A DNA stretch of 64,000 nt from Geodermatophilus sp. DSM 45219 (GCF_900104025.1 NZ_FNIQ01000006.1:1-64000); one strand, 5' to 3'. Numbered from the stretch's first letter, positions 49,066 through 57,327 are shown. Translations and numbers: made by a program. Notes: generated from the sequence alone by a model not told the origin.

Positions 49066-49794
49066 GTGAGCTCAGTCCCGGCCGCCGCCGCAGGCACGGC
49101 CGCGCCCCGACCGGTCCCGTCAGCGGTCGCCTTCTGCCCCTGCCCGCCCCTGCTCGTCCCCGCGGTGGCCGGGAGGGCCGCCGAGGACACCGCCGCGCTG
49201 CGGGCGGCCTGCGCGACGGCGGTCGACGCGCTGCTCGCCTCCGGGCCGGAGGTGGTCGTCGTCGTCGGCGGCGACGGGGCGGGCCCGCGCTACGGGCAGG
49301 GGGACGGCGGGGACCTGCGCGGCTACGGCGTGGACCTGGCCGTCCCGTTCTCCGGCAGCGTCCGGCCGGGCGGGCGCCGCACCCCGCCGGCGCACACGAT
49401 CGGCGCCTGGCTGCTCGACGCGGCCGGGTACGCCGGTGGCCGCCTCGGGGTGGGGCCGGGCGACCTCGCCGCGGCGCTCGGTGACCTGCCCGGGACGGTC
49501 GCCGTCCTGGCGATGGGCGACGGCTCGGCGCGGCGCTCGCTCAAGGCGCCGGGTCACCTCGACGACGCGGCGGCACCGTTCGACGACGCCGTCGCCGCCG
49601 CGCTGGCCGCCGGGGACGCGGGCGCCCTCGCGGCGCTCGACCCCGTCGAGGGAGCCCGGCTGCTGGCCGCCGGCGTCCCCACCTGGCGGTCCGTCGGCGC
49701 CGCCCTGGCCGGCCGCGAGGTCGACGCGCGGCTGCACGCGCACGAGGCGCCCTTCGGCGTCGGCTACCTGGTGGCCGACTGGAGCGTGCGGTGA
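49066..49794 (+). CDS. Class III extradiol dioxygenase (LigB)-like protein
   Basis: The 242-residue protein matches the LigB/MEMO-like fold proteins found just upstream of miaA in actinobacteria (Rv2728c-like). Segments: AFCPCPPLLVPAVAG, VVVVVGGDGAG, HTIGAWLLDAAGY and MGDGSARRSLKAPGHLDD. In relatives I recall CPHPPLLVP, so a metal-ligand-type His appears replaced by Cys here and enzyme activity is doubtful. The last four bases overlap the miaA start. It probably forms one transcript with miaA and dapF. Its role is unknown. Confidence 0.82.
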   Translation: MSSVPAAAAGTAAPRPVPSAVAFCPCPPLLVPAVAGRAAEDTAALRAACATAVDALLASGPEVVVVVGGDGAGPRYGQGDGGDLRGYGVDLAVPFSGSVRPGGRRTPPAHTIGAWLLDAAGYAGGRLGVGPGDLAAALGDLPGTVAVLAMGDGSARRSLKAPGHLDDAAAPFDDAVAAALAAGDAGALAALDPVEGARLLAAGVPTWRSVGAALAGREVDARLHAHEAPFGVGYLVADWSVR

Positions 49795-50714
49795 GCGGTC
49801 TGCCGCCGGTGGTCGCGCTGGTGGGCCCCACCGCCACCGGCAAGACCGCCCTCGCGGTCGCCCTGGCGCACCGGCTCGGCGGCGAGGTGGTCAACGCCGA
49901 CTCGATGCAGCTCTACCGCGGCATGGACATCGGCACCGCGAAGCCCGACGCCGACGAGCGGGACAGCGTGCCGCACCACCTGCTCGACCTCTGGCACGTC
50001 CGCGAGGTGGCGTCCGTGGCCGAGTACCGGCGGCTGGCCCGCGCCGAGGTCGACCGGCTGCGCGCCGCGGGTGTCGTGCCGCTGCTGGTCGGCGGCTCGG
50101 GGCTGTACGTGCGCGCCGTCCTCGACGAGCTGGACTTCCCGGGCACCGACCCGGCGGTGCGGGCCCGGCTCGAGGCCGAGCTCGCCGACGTCGGCCCGGA
50201 CGCGCTGCACGCCCGGCTGGCCGCCGTCGACCCCGCTGCGGCGGCCGCCGTCCTGCCCTCGAACGGACGGCGGGTCGTGCGGGCGCTGGAGGTCGTCGAG
50301 ATCACCGGCGGGCCGTTCCGGGCGACGCTGCCCGAGCCCCGGCCGCACTACCCGGCGGTCGTCGTCGGCCTGGACCGCGAGCCGGCGGAGCTCGACGAGC
50401 GGGTGGCGCTGCGGGTGGACCGGATGTGGGCCGCCGGCTTCGTCGCGGAGGTCGAGGCGCTCGCCGCCGACGGGCTGCGCGAGGGCCCCACCGCCTCCCG
50501 CGCGCTGGGCTACGCACAGGTGCTGGCCCAGCTCGACGGGGTGCTGACCCCCGCCGAGGCGCGCGAGAAGACGGTGACCACCACCCGCCGGTTCGTCCGC
50601 CGGCAGCGCTCGTGGTTCCGCCGCGACGCGGCGACCACCTGGCTGGACGCCGCCCGGCCCGACCTGGTGGACGAGGCCCTGGCGGTGATCACCGCTCGTA
50701 CCCTGGAGGGGTGA
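49791..50714 (+). CDS. miaA: tRNA dimethylallyltransferase
   Basis: The 307-residue enzyme prenylates A37 of tRNAs reading UNN codons. It has P-loop VGPTATGKTALAVALA, the DSMQLYRGMDIGTAKP motif, VGGSGLYVRAVL and the C-terminal QRSWFRRD. Full length. The GTG overlaps the upstream LigB-like gene and its stop overlaps dapF, so the three are coupled. Its product is the substrate of MiaB. Confidence 0.96.
   Translation: MSGLPPVVALVGPTATGKTALAVALAHRLGGEVVNADSMQLYRGMDIGTAKPDADERDSVPHHLLDLWHVREVASVAEYRRLARAEVDRLRAAGVVPLLVGGSGLYVRAVLDELDFPGTDPAVRARLEAELADVGPDALHARLAAVDPAAAAAVLPSNGRRVVRALEVVEITGGPFRATLPEPRPHYPAVVVGLDREPAELDERVALRVDRMWAAGFVAEVEALAADGLREGPTASRALGYAQVLAQLDGVLTPAEAREKTVTTTRRFVRRQRSWFRRDAATTWLDAARPDLVDEALAVITARTLEG
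50699..50704 (+). promoter_or_regulatory. -10 element TACCCT inside the end of miaA, before dapF
   Basis: TACCCT ends six bases before the dapF GTG at 50711. A GGAGGGG Shine-Dalgarno overlaps the spacer, so dapF could be translated both from the operon mRNA and from a leaderless one. Confidence 0.5.
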
Positions 50715-51580
50715 ACGCGCACCGGGTGCTGATCGGCCACGGCACGGAGAACGACTTCGTCGTCCTGCCCGACCCCGACGGCACCGGCTGGCCGGAGGGC
50801 CGGCTGGACGCCGCCATGGTGCGGCGGCTGTGCGAGCGCCGCGCCGGTCCCGGTGGGGACGGCGTGCTGCGCGTCGTCCGCAGTGAGCACGTGCCCGACG
50901 CCCCCGCCGTCCTCGGGGAGGCGCTGGGCCGCTGCGAGTGGTTCATGGACCACCGCAACGCCGACGGGTCCACCGCCGAGATGTGCGGCAACGGCATCCG
51001 GCTGTTCCTGCACGTCCTCGTGACCGAGGGGCTGGTCGAGCGGTCGGCCTGCGCGGACGGCATCTGGGTCGGCACCCGGGGCGGGCCCCGCCGGGTCGGT
51101 GCCGCGGCCGACGGCGGCTACTGGGTCGACATGGGCCCTGCCCGGCCCTTCGGCACCGGCACCGCCGAACTGGGCGGCAGCTCGTTCCCCGGCCGGGCGG
51201 TCTCGATGGGCAACCCGCACCTGGCGGTCCTCACCGACGTCGACGTCGACACCCTGGACCTCACCAGCGCGCCGGCGGTCGACGCCGGGCTGTTCCCCGA
51301 CGGCGTGAACGTCGAGTTCGTCAACGTGCTCGAGCCCGGCGCGCACGTCCGGCTGCGGGTGTCCGAGCGCGGGGTGGGGGAGACCCGCTCCTGCGGCACC
51401 GGCGCCTGCGCCGCGGCCTGGACCGCGCTCGAGGCGGCCGGTGCGGCCACCGGCGCGGTGACCGTCGACGTCCCCGGCGGCCGGCTGACGGTCACGGTCG
51501 ACGGGCGGACGACGGTGCTGTCCGGCCCCGCGGTCGTGGTGGCGGCCGGCGAGCTCACCCCGGAGTGGCTCGGCAGCTGA
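50711..51580 (+). CDS. dapF: Diaminopimelate epimerase
   Basis: The 289-residue enzyme converts LL- to meso-diaminopimelate for lysine and peptidoglycan synthesis. The two catalytic cysteines are in NADGSTAEMCGNGIR and GETRSCGTGACAAAW. The start VNAHRVLIGHGTENDFVVLPD is family-typical. The GTG overlaps the miaA stop by four bases. Confidence 0.95.
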   Translation: MNAHRVLIGHGTENDFVVLPDPDGTGWPEGRLDAAMVRRLCERRAGPGGDGVLRVVRSEHVPDAPAVLGEALGRCEWFMDHRNADGSTAEMCGNGIRLFLHVLVTEGLVERSACADGIWVGTRGGPRRVGAAADGGYWVDMGPARPFGTGTAELGGSSFPGRAVSMGNPHLAVLTDVDVDTLDLTSAPAVDAGLFPDGVNVEFVNVLEPGAHVRLRVSERGVGETRSCGTGACAAAWTALEAAGAATGAVTVDVPGGRLTVTVDGRTTVLSGPAVVVAAGELTPEWLGS

Positions 51581-51601
51581 TCCGCCGGCCGGCCGTTCCT
51601 C

Positions 51602-51829
51602 CTACTTCGTGTTGTCCGTCTCCTGCGGGGACTCCGGCACCATCGACTGCCCGGCGATGCCGGGGCTGCCCTCGGGCTCACCGCGGCCGCTGTCCTGGTC
51701 CGGTCCGCCGGTCGTGCTGCCCAGGCCGCCGGACAGCGGGTTCCTCGGCGGGTTGAGACCCACGGGGTCCCGGCCCGGGTCGTCGAGTTCCTCGCCCGTC
51801 CCCGACGCGCTGCTTCCCGTCTCGCTCAT
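51602..51829 (-). CDS. Small acidic disordered hypothetical protein
   Basis: This 75-residue protein is rich in Gly, Pro, Ser, Asp and Glu (start MSETGSSASGTGEELDDPGR) with no hydrophobic segment, so it is probably intrinsically disordered. It has a strong GAGGAGG about eight bases before the ATG, which supports translation. It lies alone between dapF and hflX, on the opposite strand. No family recognised. Confidence 0.68.
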   Translation of the reverse strand: MSETGSSASGTGEELDDPGRDPVGLNPPRNPLSGGLGSTTGGPDQDSGRGEPEGSPGIAGQSMVPESPQETDNTK

Positions 51830-51969
51830 CTGGAGCCTCCTCGTGGTGTCGGTCCTCGCCTGCGCCCCTACCCGGTCACGGACCGGGCACACCGGCCGGG
51901 ATGGTCCGGCGCGGGTGCGGTGTTGTAGCGGGTGATGACAACTCGGATGCCCCAGGTGCTGGGGTCTGC

Positions 51970-51975
51970 CACGCT
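51970..51975 (+). promoter_or_regulatory. -10-like CACGCT before hflX
   Basis: CACGCT ends seven bases before the ATG at 51983. The first base departs from TANNNT, so the call is tentative. Confidence 0.35.
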
Positions 51976-51982
51976 GGAGACG

Positions 51983-53473
51983 ATGACGACAGCACAGAAC
52001 CGCGCCGTGCTCGCCGACGCCGAGGAGCGTGCCCTGCGCGCCGCCCCCGCGCCCGAGCAGGAGGCACCCCGTCCCGACGCGGGACGGGACGAGCCGGACG
52101 ACACGACCGGTTCCTACGCACTGGAGGCCCGGGGGGCGCTGCGTCGCGTCGCCGGTCTGTCCACCGAGCTCGCCGACGTCACCGAGGTCGAGTACCGCCA
52201 GCTGCGCCTGGAGCGCGTCGTGCTGGTCGGCGTCTGGGCCGAGGGCACGCAGGCCGACGCCGACCGGTCGCTGGCCGAGCTCGCCGCGCTGGCCGAGACC
52301 GCGGGCTCGCAGGTGCTCGAGGCGGTGAGCCAGCGGCGGGACAAGCCCGACGCCGGCACCTACGTCGGGTCGGGCAAGGCCGCCGAGATCCGCGACATCG
52401 TCGCGGCGGCCGGCGCCGACACCGTCATCTGCGACGGCGAGCTGACCCCGGGCCAGCTGAACGCGCTGGAGAAGATCCTCAAGGTCAAGGTGGTCGACCG
52501 GACCGCGCTGATCCTCGACATCTTCGCCCAGCACGCCTCCAGCCGGGAGGGCAAGGCCCAGGTCGAGCTGGCGCAGATGCAGTACATGCTGCCGCGGCTG
52601 CGGGGCTGGGGTGAGTCGCTGTCCCGGCAGGCCGGTGGCCGCGTCGCCGGTGGTGGCGGCATCGGTACCCGCGGGCCGGGTGAGACGAAGATCGAGACCG
52701 ACCGGCGGCGGATCCGCGCGCGGGTCAGCAAGCTGCGCCGGGAGATCGCCGGCATGGCGACCGCCCGGGCCACGCAGCGGTCCTCCCGCGGGCGCAACGC
52801 CGTCCCCAGCGTGGCCATCGCCGGCTACACCAACGCCGGCAAGTCCAGCCTGCTGAACCGGCTGACCGGCGCGGGTGTGCTGGTGGAGAACGCGCTGTTC
52901 GCCACGCTGGACCCGACCGTGCGCCGGGCTCAGTCGCCCGACGGCCGCGAGTACACGCTCACCGACACGGTCGGCTTCGTGCGGCACCTGCCGCACCAGC
53001 TGGTCGACGCCTTCCGCTCCACGCTGGAGGAGGTGGCCGCCGCCGACCTGCTGGTGCACGTCGTCGACGGCTCCGACCCCGATCCGCTGGGCCAGATCGA
53101 CGCGGTCCACGTCGTCCTCTCCGACATCGACGCGTCCTCGGTACCCGAGCTCATCGTGGTCAACAAGGTCGACGCGATGGACGAGGAGGACATCCTCACG
53201 CTCCGCCGGGCGCTGCCCGGCGCGGTGTGGGTGTCGGCCCGCACCGGCCACGGGATCGAGCAGCTCCGCGAGATCATCGCGGGCCGGCTGCCGCACCCCG
53301 ACGTCGAGGTGGACGTGCTGGTGCCCTACGACCGCGGCGACCTGGTCGCCCGGGTGCACCGGGACGGCGAGGTGCTGAGCGAGACCCACGAGGCCGGCGG
53401 CACCCGGCTCGGCGCGCGGGTCGACGGCTCTCTCGCCGCGGCGCTCGAGGAGTTCGCGGCGCCGGTCGTCTGA
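51983..53473 (+). CDS. hflX: GTPase HflX
   Basis: The 496-residue ribosome-associated GTPase rescues or splits ribosomes under stress. It has the HflX N-terminal domain (LRLERVVLVGVWAEGTQADADRSLAEL...GSGKAAEI...VVDRTALILDIFAQHA), the RGPGETKIETDRRRIR linker and the G domain with G1 GYTNAGKSS, G3 DTVGF and G4 NKVD. The ATG at 51983 is preferred (CTGGAGA upstream, -10-like CACGCT); an ATG 17 codons earlier lacks a ribosome-binding site. Confidence 0.94.
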   Translation: MTTAQNRAVLADAEERALRAAPAPEQEAPRPDAGRDEPDDTTGSYALEARGALRRVAGLSTELADVTEVEYRQLRLERVVLVGVWAEGTQADADRSLAELAALAETAGSQVLEAVSQRRDKPDAGTYVGSGKAAEIRDIVAAAGADTVICDGELTPGQLNALEKILKVKVVDRTALILDIFAQHASSREGKAQVELAQMQYMLPRLRGWGESLSRQAGGRVAGGGGIGTRGPGETKIETDRRRIRARVSKLRREIAGMATARATQRSSRGRNAVPSVAIAGYTNAGKSSLLNRLTGAGVLVENALFATLDPTVRRAQSPDGREYTLTDTVGFVRHLPHQLVDAFRSTLEEVAAADLLVHVVDGSDPDPLGQIDAVHVVLSDIDASSVPELIVVNKVDAMDEEDILTLRRALPGAVWVSARTGHGIEQLREIIAGRLPHPDVEVDVLVPYDRGDLVARVHRDGEVLSETHEAGGTRLGARVDGSLAAALEEFAAPVV

Positions 53474-53499
53474 CTCGCTCCACCTCGGCGAGCGAGCGG

Positions 53500-53547
53500 G
53501 AGGACCCCTCCGCGCAGGCCCGGGGCGGCGCCCGGGACGGGGCCGCC
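53500..53547 (+). repeat. Intergenic hairpin repeat, copy F (behind hflX)
   Basis: GGAGGACCCCTCCGCGCAGG starts 26 bases after the hflX stop, then CCCGGGGCGGCGCCCGGGAC and GGGGCC. It is preceded by a small hairpin CTCGCT/AGCGAG (53474-53496). The blocks AGGACCCC, GCAGGC-CGGGGCGG and GGGGCC are in the family order. Confidence 0.5.
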
Positions 53548-53564
53548 ACCAGGTCACGGGCCGG

Positions 53565-53570
53565 TACCGT
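53565..53570 (+). promoter_or_regulatory. -10 element TACCGT of leaderless PAP2 gene
   Basis: TACCGT ends seven bases before the GTG at 53578. Confidence 0.6.
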
Positions 53571-53577
53571 GGCCGGC

Positions 53578-54318
53578 GTGACCAGCGGCGCGGTGCGGGG
53601 GCGTCCCGGGGCGACCCCGCCGGACGCCGCCGGGCCCGCCGGGCGGGTCGTCACCGTCGGCCGCCCCCCGCGCTGGCTGCTGCTCGCGGCGCTGGCGGTG
53701 ACCCTCGCGGTGACCTTCGACCTGCTCAGCCGCGGCGTGCTCGAACGGATGGACCTGCGGGTCTCCGAGGTCGTCAGCTCCTGGCACCTGCAGGAGTCGG
53801 GCGCCTACTGGCCCGTGTGGGCGGTGACCCAGCTCGGCGGCCGCGGGTTCATCCTCATCGTCCTCACCGGTCTGGTCGGCTACCTGGTCTGGCGGTTCCG
53901 CACCGTCGTCCCGCTGGTGCGGGTGCTGGTCGCGCTGGTGCTGCTCACCGTCGTCGTCTACTCCTTGAAGTACGGGACCGGCCGCACCGCGCCGGCCTAC
54001 CCCGGGTCGTTCTTCCACCGTGACGGCGCCTCCTACCCCTCCGGGCACGTGGCCAACGCCGTGCTCATGTGGGGCGTGGCCCGCTGGCAGGTGGTGGAGT
54101 ACCGGCTCGCCGCGTGGGTGCGGCGCACCGCCTGGGTGCTGAGCCTCGCCGGGCCGGTGGCCACGGGGATCGCCATGGTGTCCCTGGACTTCCACTGGGT
54201 CACCGACGCCGTCGTCGGCGCGGCCGTCGGCATCCTGCTGCTGGGCGTGGTTCACGCCCTGGACGCGGTCGTGGTGTCACGCTGGGCCGGTGTGCGAGCA
54301 GGCCGGTCCTCCGCGTAG
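53578..54318 (+). CDS. PAP2 superfamily membrane phosphatase
   Basis: The 246-residue protein has about six membrane helices and the acid-phosphatase motifs KYGTGRTAPAYP (C1), YPSGHVANAV (C2) and SLDFHWVTDAVVG (C3), in which the usual Arg after Ser is missing. It may dephosphorylate lipid or undecaprenyl pyrophosphate at the outer membrane face. The first 30 residues are a Gly/Pro-rich cytoplasmic tail. Its last 29 bases overlap the next gene. Confidence 0.88.
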   Translation: MTSGAVRGRPGATPPDAAGPAGRVVTVGRPPRWLLLAALAVTLAVTFDLLSRGVLERMDLRVSEVVSSWHLQESGAYWPVWAVTQLGGRGFILIVLTGLVGYLVWRFRTVVPLVRVLVALVLLTVVVYSLKYGTGRTAPAYPGSFFHRDGASYPSGHVANAVLMWGVARWQVVEYRLAAWVRRTAWVLSLAGPVATGIAMVSLDFHWVTDAVVGAAVGILLLGVVHALDAVVVSRWAGVRAGRSSA

Positions 54319-55351
54319 GGGCACCGCGGGACGACGGCTGGCGGCCACGGCCGGCCTCGCGCTGACCCTCGTCGTCGTCGGTGGTGCGCTGCCGGCGTCG
54401 GCCCAGCCCGCCGGCGACCCGGCCGCCGCGACGACGCGCTGCCAGCTCACCGACCCCCGGCTGCCGGAGGTCTCCGGACTCGTCGAGGTCGGCGACCGGA
54501 TGCTGGTGCACAACGACGGCGGCGACTCCCTCGACGTCTACGTGCTGGACCGCACCTGCGCTGTGGTCACGGTGCACTCCGCGCCGGTCGACCCCTACGA
54601 CCCCGAGGACCTGGCGCTGGCCGTGGACGGGACGATCTGGCTGGCCGACACCGGTGACAACACCGGGATCCGCGAGACGGTGGCCCTGCTCGCGCTGCAC
54701 GCCGACGGCAGCAGCTCGGTGTACCGGCTGTCCTACCCCGACGGGCCGCGGGACGTCGAGGCGCTGCTGCTGGCCCCCGACGGGACGCCGTACCTGGTGA
54801 CCAAGGAGGTGCTGGGCGCCAGTGCGGTGTACCGGCCGGTGTCGGCGTTGGTCGAGGACGGCACGGTCGGCCTCACCGAGGTCGGCGGTGTCGAGCTCGT
54901 GCTCACCGGGACGCCGGGCGGGCCGGTCGGCCGGGCCGGGCAGCTCATGGTCACCGGGGGAGCGGTGTCCCCCGACGAGCGGTACGTCGCGCTGCGCACC
55001 TACACCGATGCCTACGTCTGGCCGCTCGAGGACTCCGACGTGGCCGGCGCGCTGGCCGGGGAGCCCCGCCGCGTGGCCCTGCCCGCTGCGGCTCAGGGCG
55101 AGGCGGTCAGCTTCACCGGCGACTCCGCGGCGCTGGTGGTGGCCGGTGAGGGCCTGCCCAGCGACGTGACCGTCGTGCCGCTGCCGACCGCGGCGAGCAC
55201 GTCACCCGAGGCCCGGTCGGCGGAGGGTCCGCTGCCGGACCTGCTCGGTGGGGACGACGGCCCGCCACCGGTCGCGGCCGCGCTGGCTGCCGCCGTCGTG
55301 GCCGGCGTGCTGGTGTGGCTGGGCAGCGCACTGTTCCGCCGGCGCGGCTGA
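54290..55351 (+). CDS. Secreted propeller-like protein with C-terminal membrane anchor
   Basis: The 353-residue protein has a Sec signal (RRLAATAGLALTLVVVGGALPASAQ, cleavage near residue 39) and an extracellular region with repeating strand blocks (VSGLVEVGDRMLVHNDGGDSLDVYVLD, GTIWLADTGDNTGI, PDGTPYLVTKEVLG) typical of beta-propellers. A transmembrane helix follows at about 328-348 with an RRRG stop-transfer. Ligand unknown. The GTG lies inside the end of the PAP2 gene, so the two membrane-surface proteins are co-expressed. Confidence 0.78.
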   Translation: MCEQAGPPRRGTAGRRLAATAGLALTLVVVGGALPASAQPAGDPAAATTRCQLTDPRLPEVSGLVEVGDRMLVHNDGGDSLDVYVLDRTCAVVTVHSAPVDPYDPEDLALAVDGTIWLADTGDNTGIRETVALLALHADGSSSVYRLSYPDGPRDVEALLLAPDGTPYLVTKEVLGASAVYRPVSALVEDGTVGLTEVGGVELVLTGTPGGPVGRAGQLMVTGGAVSPDERYVALRTYTDAYVWPLEDSDVAGALAGEPRRVALPAAAQGEAVSFTGDSAALVVAGEGLPSDVTVVPLPTAASTSPEARSAEGPLPDLLGGDDGPPPVAAALAAAVVAGVLVWLGSALFRRRG

Positions 55352-55365
55352 GGCCGCGCCGGCGG
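55336..55365 (+). terminator. Hairpin whose loop contains the stop codon
   Basis: A perfect 13-bp stem (CCGCCGGCGCGGC and its complement) with the loop TGAG; the TGA is the stop codon of the propeller-like gene. A second small hairpin (GGCCCCG/CGGGGCC, 55372-55388) follows. Together they should end transcription before the convergent lexA. Confidence 0.7.
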
Positions 55366-55403
55366 GCCGTTGGCCCCGTCCCGGGGCCCCGGCCCTCGCC
55401 TGG

Positions 55404-55475
55404 CGTCCCCTGAGCCTGCGAAGGGCTCGGGGCGAGGGTCCTTCTACGAGGGGTGGGGGAGGACGGGGTCCTTCT
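55404..55475 (-). repeat. Intergenic hairpin repeat, copy G (behind lexA)
   Basis: Read on the minus strand it starts GAAGGACCCCGTCCTCCCCC right at the lexA stop, then CACCCCTCGTAGAAGGACCC, CGCCCCGAGCCCTTCGCAGG and TCAGGGGACGCC. It contains the AGGACCC block twice and is the most diverged copy, but it again abuts a stop codon in the sense orientation. Confidence 0.5.
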
Positions 55476-56255
55476 TCAGACCCGGCGCAGCACCGTGACG
55501 ACGCGACCGAGCACGGTGGCGTCGTCCCCGGGGATGGGCTCGTACGCGGGGTTGTGCGGCAGCAGCCACACGTGCCCGTCCCGGCGCTTGTAGGTCTTCA
55601 CCGTCGCCTCGCCGTCGATCATGGCGGCGACGATCTCGCCGTTCTCGGCGGTCGGCTGCTGGCGGACGACGACCCAGTCGCCGTCGCAGATGGCCGCCTC
55701 GACCATCGAGTCACCGGTGACCTTGAGCATGAACAGGGTGCCCTCGCCGACCAGCTCGCGGGGGAGGGGGAACACGTCCTCGACCGCCTGCTCGGCGAGC
55801 ACTGGACCACCGGCGGCGATCCGACCGACCAGCGGGACGTAGGTCGGCGCGGGGGTCTCCTCGCTGCCTGCCGGGGCCGCCGCGGGCGCGGGGACACCGG
55901 ACGTGTCGCCGGGCATCCGCACGTCGAGGGCCCGGGGCCGGTTGGGGTCGCGGCGCAGCCAGCCCTTCTTCTGCAGCACGCTGAGCTGGTGGGCCACCGA
56001 CGAGGCCGACGACAGCCCGACGGCCTCGCCGATCTCCCGGACCGAGGGCGGGTAGCCGCGCCGCTCGATCGAGTCGCGGATGACCTCCAGGACCCGCCGC
56101 TGCCGCTGGGTGAGCCCGTCGCCGTTCTCCGCCCGGTCGGGGAAGGCCCGCACCGTCGCCGTCGCCACCTGGTCGGCCGCCGGTTCGCCGGCCCGGCTCC
56201 TGGACGTGCGCCGCGACGAGCCCCCGCCGCCCGACGTCCTGCTCGTGCCCGCCAC
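55476..56255 (-). CDS. lexA: SOS repressor LexA
   Basis: The 259-residue self-cleaving repressor has a winged HTH at about residues 48-110 ([53 protein letters not shown]), the cleavage pair A148-G149 in RIAAGGP, catalytic S183 in TGDSMVEAA and K220 in EATVKTY. An Arg/Ser-rich N-terminal extension of about 45 residues is actinobacterial in style. GTG start with GGAGGAG upstream. It is autoregulated through the box at 56427-56442 and is divergent from the LysM gene. Confidence 0.97.
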   Translation of the reverse strand: MAGTSRTSGGGGSSRRTSRSRAGEPAADQVATATVRAFPDRAENGDGLTQRQRRVLEVIRDSIERRGYPPSVREIGEAVGLSSASSVAHQLSVLQKKGWLRRDPNRPRALDVRMPGDTSGVPAPAAAPAGSEETPAPTYVPLVGRIAAGGPVLAEQAVEDVFPLPRELVGEGTLFMLKVTGDSMVEAAICDGDWVVVRQQPTAENGEIVAAMIDGEATVKTYKRRDGHVWLLPHNPAYEPIPGDDATVLGRVVTVLRRV

Positions 56256-56401
56256 GTCTCCTCCTCGCCGGCTGTGCCGCCACAGCCCTCGTGTCCTGCA
56301 CCTGCCCCGGACCGGGTCGCGTGTGGCCCCTCCGGGGAGCTGCCGCGGCCCCCTGCCCCTCGGACGCCCTGGGGGCGACGACGGGTCGGTGCTCGCTGCC
56401 G

Positions 56402-56430
56402 ACCGTAGCGCCTCGGGGCCGCGACTTCAA
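56402..56430 (-). promoter_or_regulatory. lexA promoter (-35 TTGAAG, -10 TACGGT)
   Basis: On the minus strand TTGAAG (56430-56425), a 17-base spacer and TACGGT (56407-56402) form a good promoter. The -35 lies within the LexA box, giving simple autorepression and an untranslated leader of about 140 bases. Confidence 0.75.
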
Positions 56431-56442
56431 ACGTGTGTTCGA
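56427..56442. promoter_or_regulatory. LexA (SOS) box 1, lexA side
   Basis: TCAAACGTGTGTTCGA matches TCGAAC-N4-GTTCGA with one difference and overlaps the lexA -35 element. Confidence 0.85.
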
Positions 56443-56499
56443 AGCGGTGTCGGGTCGACCGCGTCGGAGGGATGCGGTAGACATCGCACGGACGTTCGA

Positions 56500-56515
56500 T
56501 CGAACGGGTGTTCGA
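56500..56515. promoter_or_regulatory. LexA (SOS) box 2, LysM-gene side
   Basis: TCGAACGGGTGTTCGA is a perfect actinobacterial SOS box, 29 bases before the LysM gene ATG. It overlaps the 14-base palindrome CGTTCGATCGAACG (56493-56506), which could hold a second LexA dimer or another regulator. Confidence 0.92.
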
Positions 56516-56544
56516 TCAGCTGACCGCGATCGGGAGGAGAGGTC

Positions 56545-57210
56545 ATGGCAGGCGTGCGGCAGGCCGTTCTGGAGTTCGACGCGGCGGTGCAGGTCCCGTG
56601 GCGGCCGTTGCTCGCGTCGGGTGGCGCCGAGGGCGCGAGGGGTACCGGGCGGCCGGTGGCGGTGCGCGCCGGCCGTCCGGCTCCGACGTCGGCGGCGTCG
56701 GGCCGCCCGGCCCGGGTCGCGTCGGTGCAGGGCCTGCCGGGCTCGGGCCCGCGGGTGTCCGGGCACCTGCGGCCGGTGCCCGACCGTCCCCAGGTGCGGG
56801 CTGCGGGGTCCGGGTCCGGGGCGCCGCGCGGTCGCGGTGACGCCGTCCGCCCCGGTGGCCGGCCGGTGCGGCCGGCGCCCGCCGGGGGCGGCGTCCGGGT
56901 CGGCTGCGGCCGCACGCCCGCGCCCGTGCGCCTGACCCGCCGGGGGCGCCGGCTGGTGGCCGCGCTCGCGCTGGCCTGCGCCGTCGGGACGGGTTGGTGG
57001 CTGGCTCCCGTGGTCGGTGGCGGGGACGACGGGCTGCGGCTGGCCGGCGACGACAGCGTGGTCGTCCAGCCCGGCGACACGGTGTGGTCGATCGCCGGCG
57101 AGCTGGCCGGGACCGACCAGGACGTGCGCACCGTGGTGCACGCGATCGAGGAGCTCAACGACCTCGAGGGCTCGGTCGTCGTCCCCGGTCAGGTCCTCCG
57201 GCTCCCGTGA
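56545..57210 (+). CDS. SOS-controlled LysM membrane protein (ChiZ/DivS-like cell-division factor)
   Basis: The 221-residue protein has a long basic Gly/Pro/Arg-rich cytoplasmic part (residues 1-125), one membrane helix at about 130-152 (RRLVAALALACAVGTGWWLAPVV) and an extracellular LysM domain (VVVQPGDTVWSIAGELAGTDQDV...VPGQVLRLP). Same place and layout as mycobacterial Rv2719c (ChiZ) and corynebacterial DivS, which are made under SOS and delay septation. A perfect LexA box lies 29 bases upstream; GGAGGAG precedes the ATG. A role in division arrest is inferred. Confidence 0.85.
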   Translation: MAGVRQAVLEFDAAVQVPWRPLLASGGAEGARGTGRPVAVRAGRPAPTSAASGRPARVASVQGLPGSGPRVSGHLRPVPDRPQVRAAGSGSGAPRGRGDAVRPGGRPVRPAPAGGGVRVGCGRTPAPVRLTRRGRRLVAALALACAVGTGWWLAPVVGGGDDGLRLAGDDSVVVQPGDTVWSIAGELAGTDQDVRTVVHAIEELNDLEGSVVVPGQVLRLP

Positions 57211-57327
57211 CCGGCGCGGTGGGCCGTGGTGCAGGAGCGACGAGGGTGCAGGAGCGACAAGACGCGGTGTCGATGTTCGTCAACCCGTCGTGCCGAGTCG
57301 CTCACGCCCCGTGGCCGTCGCCCCACT

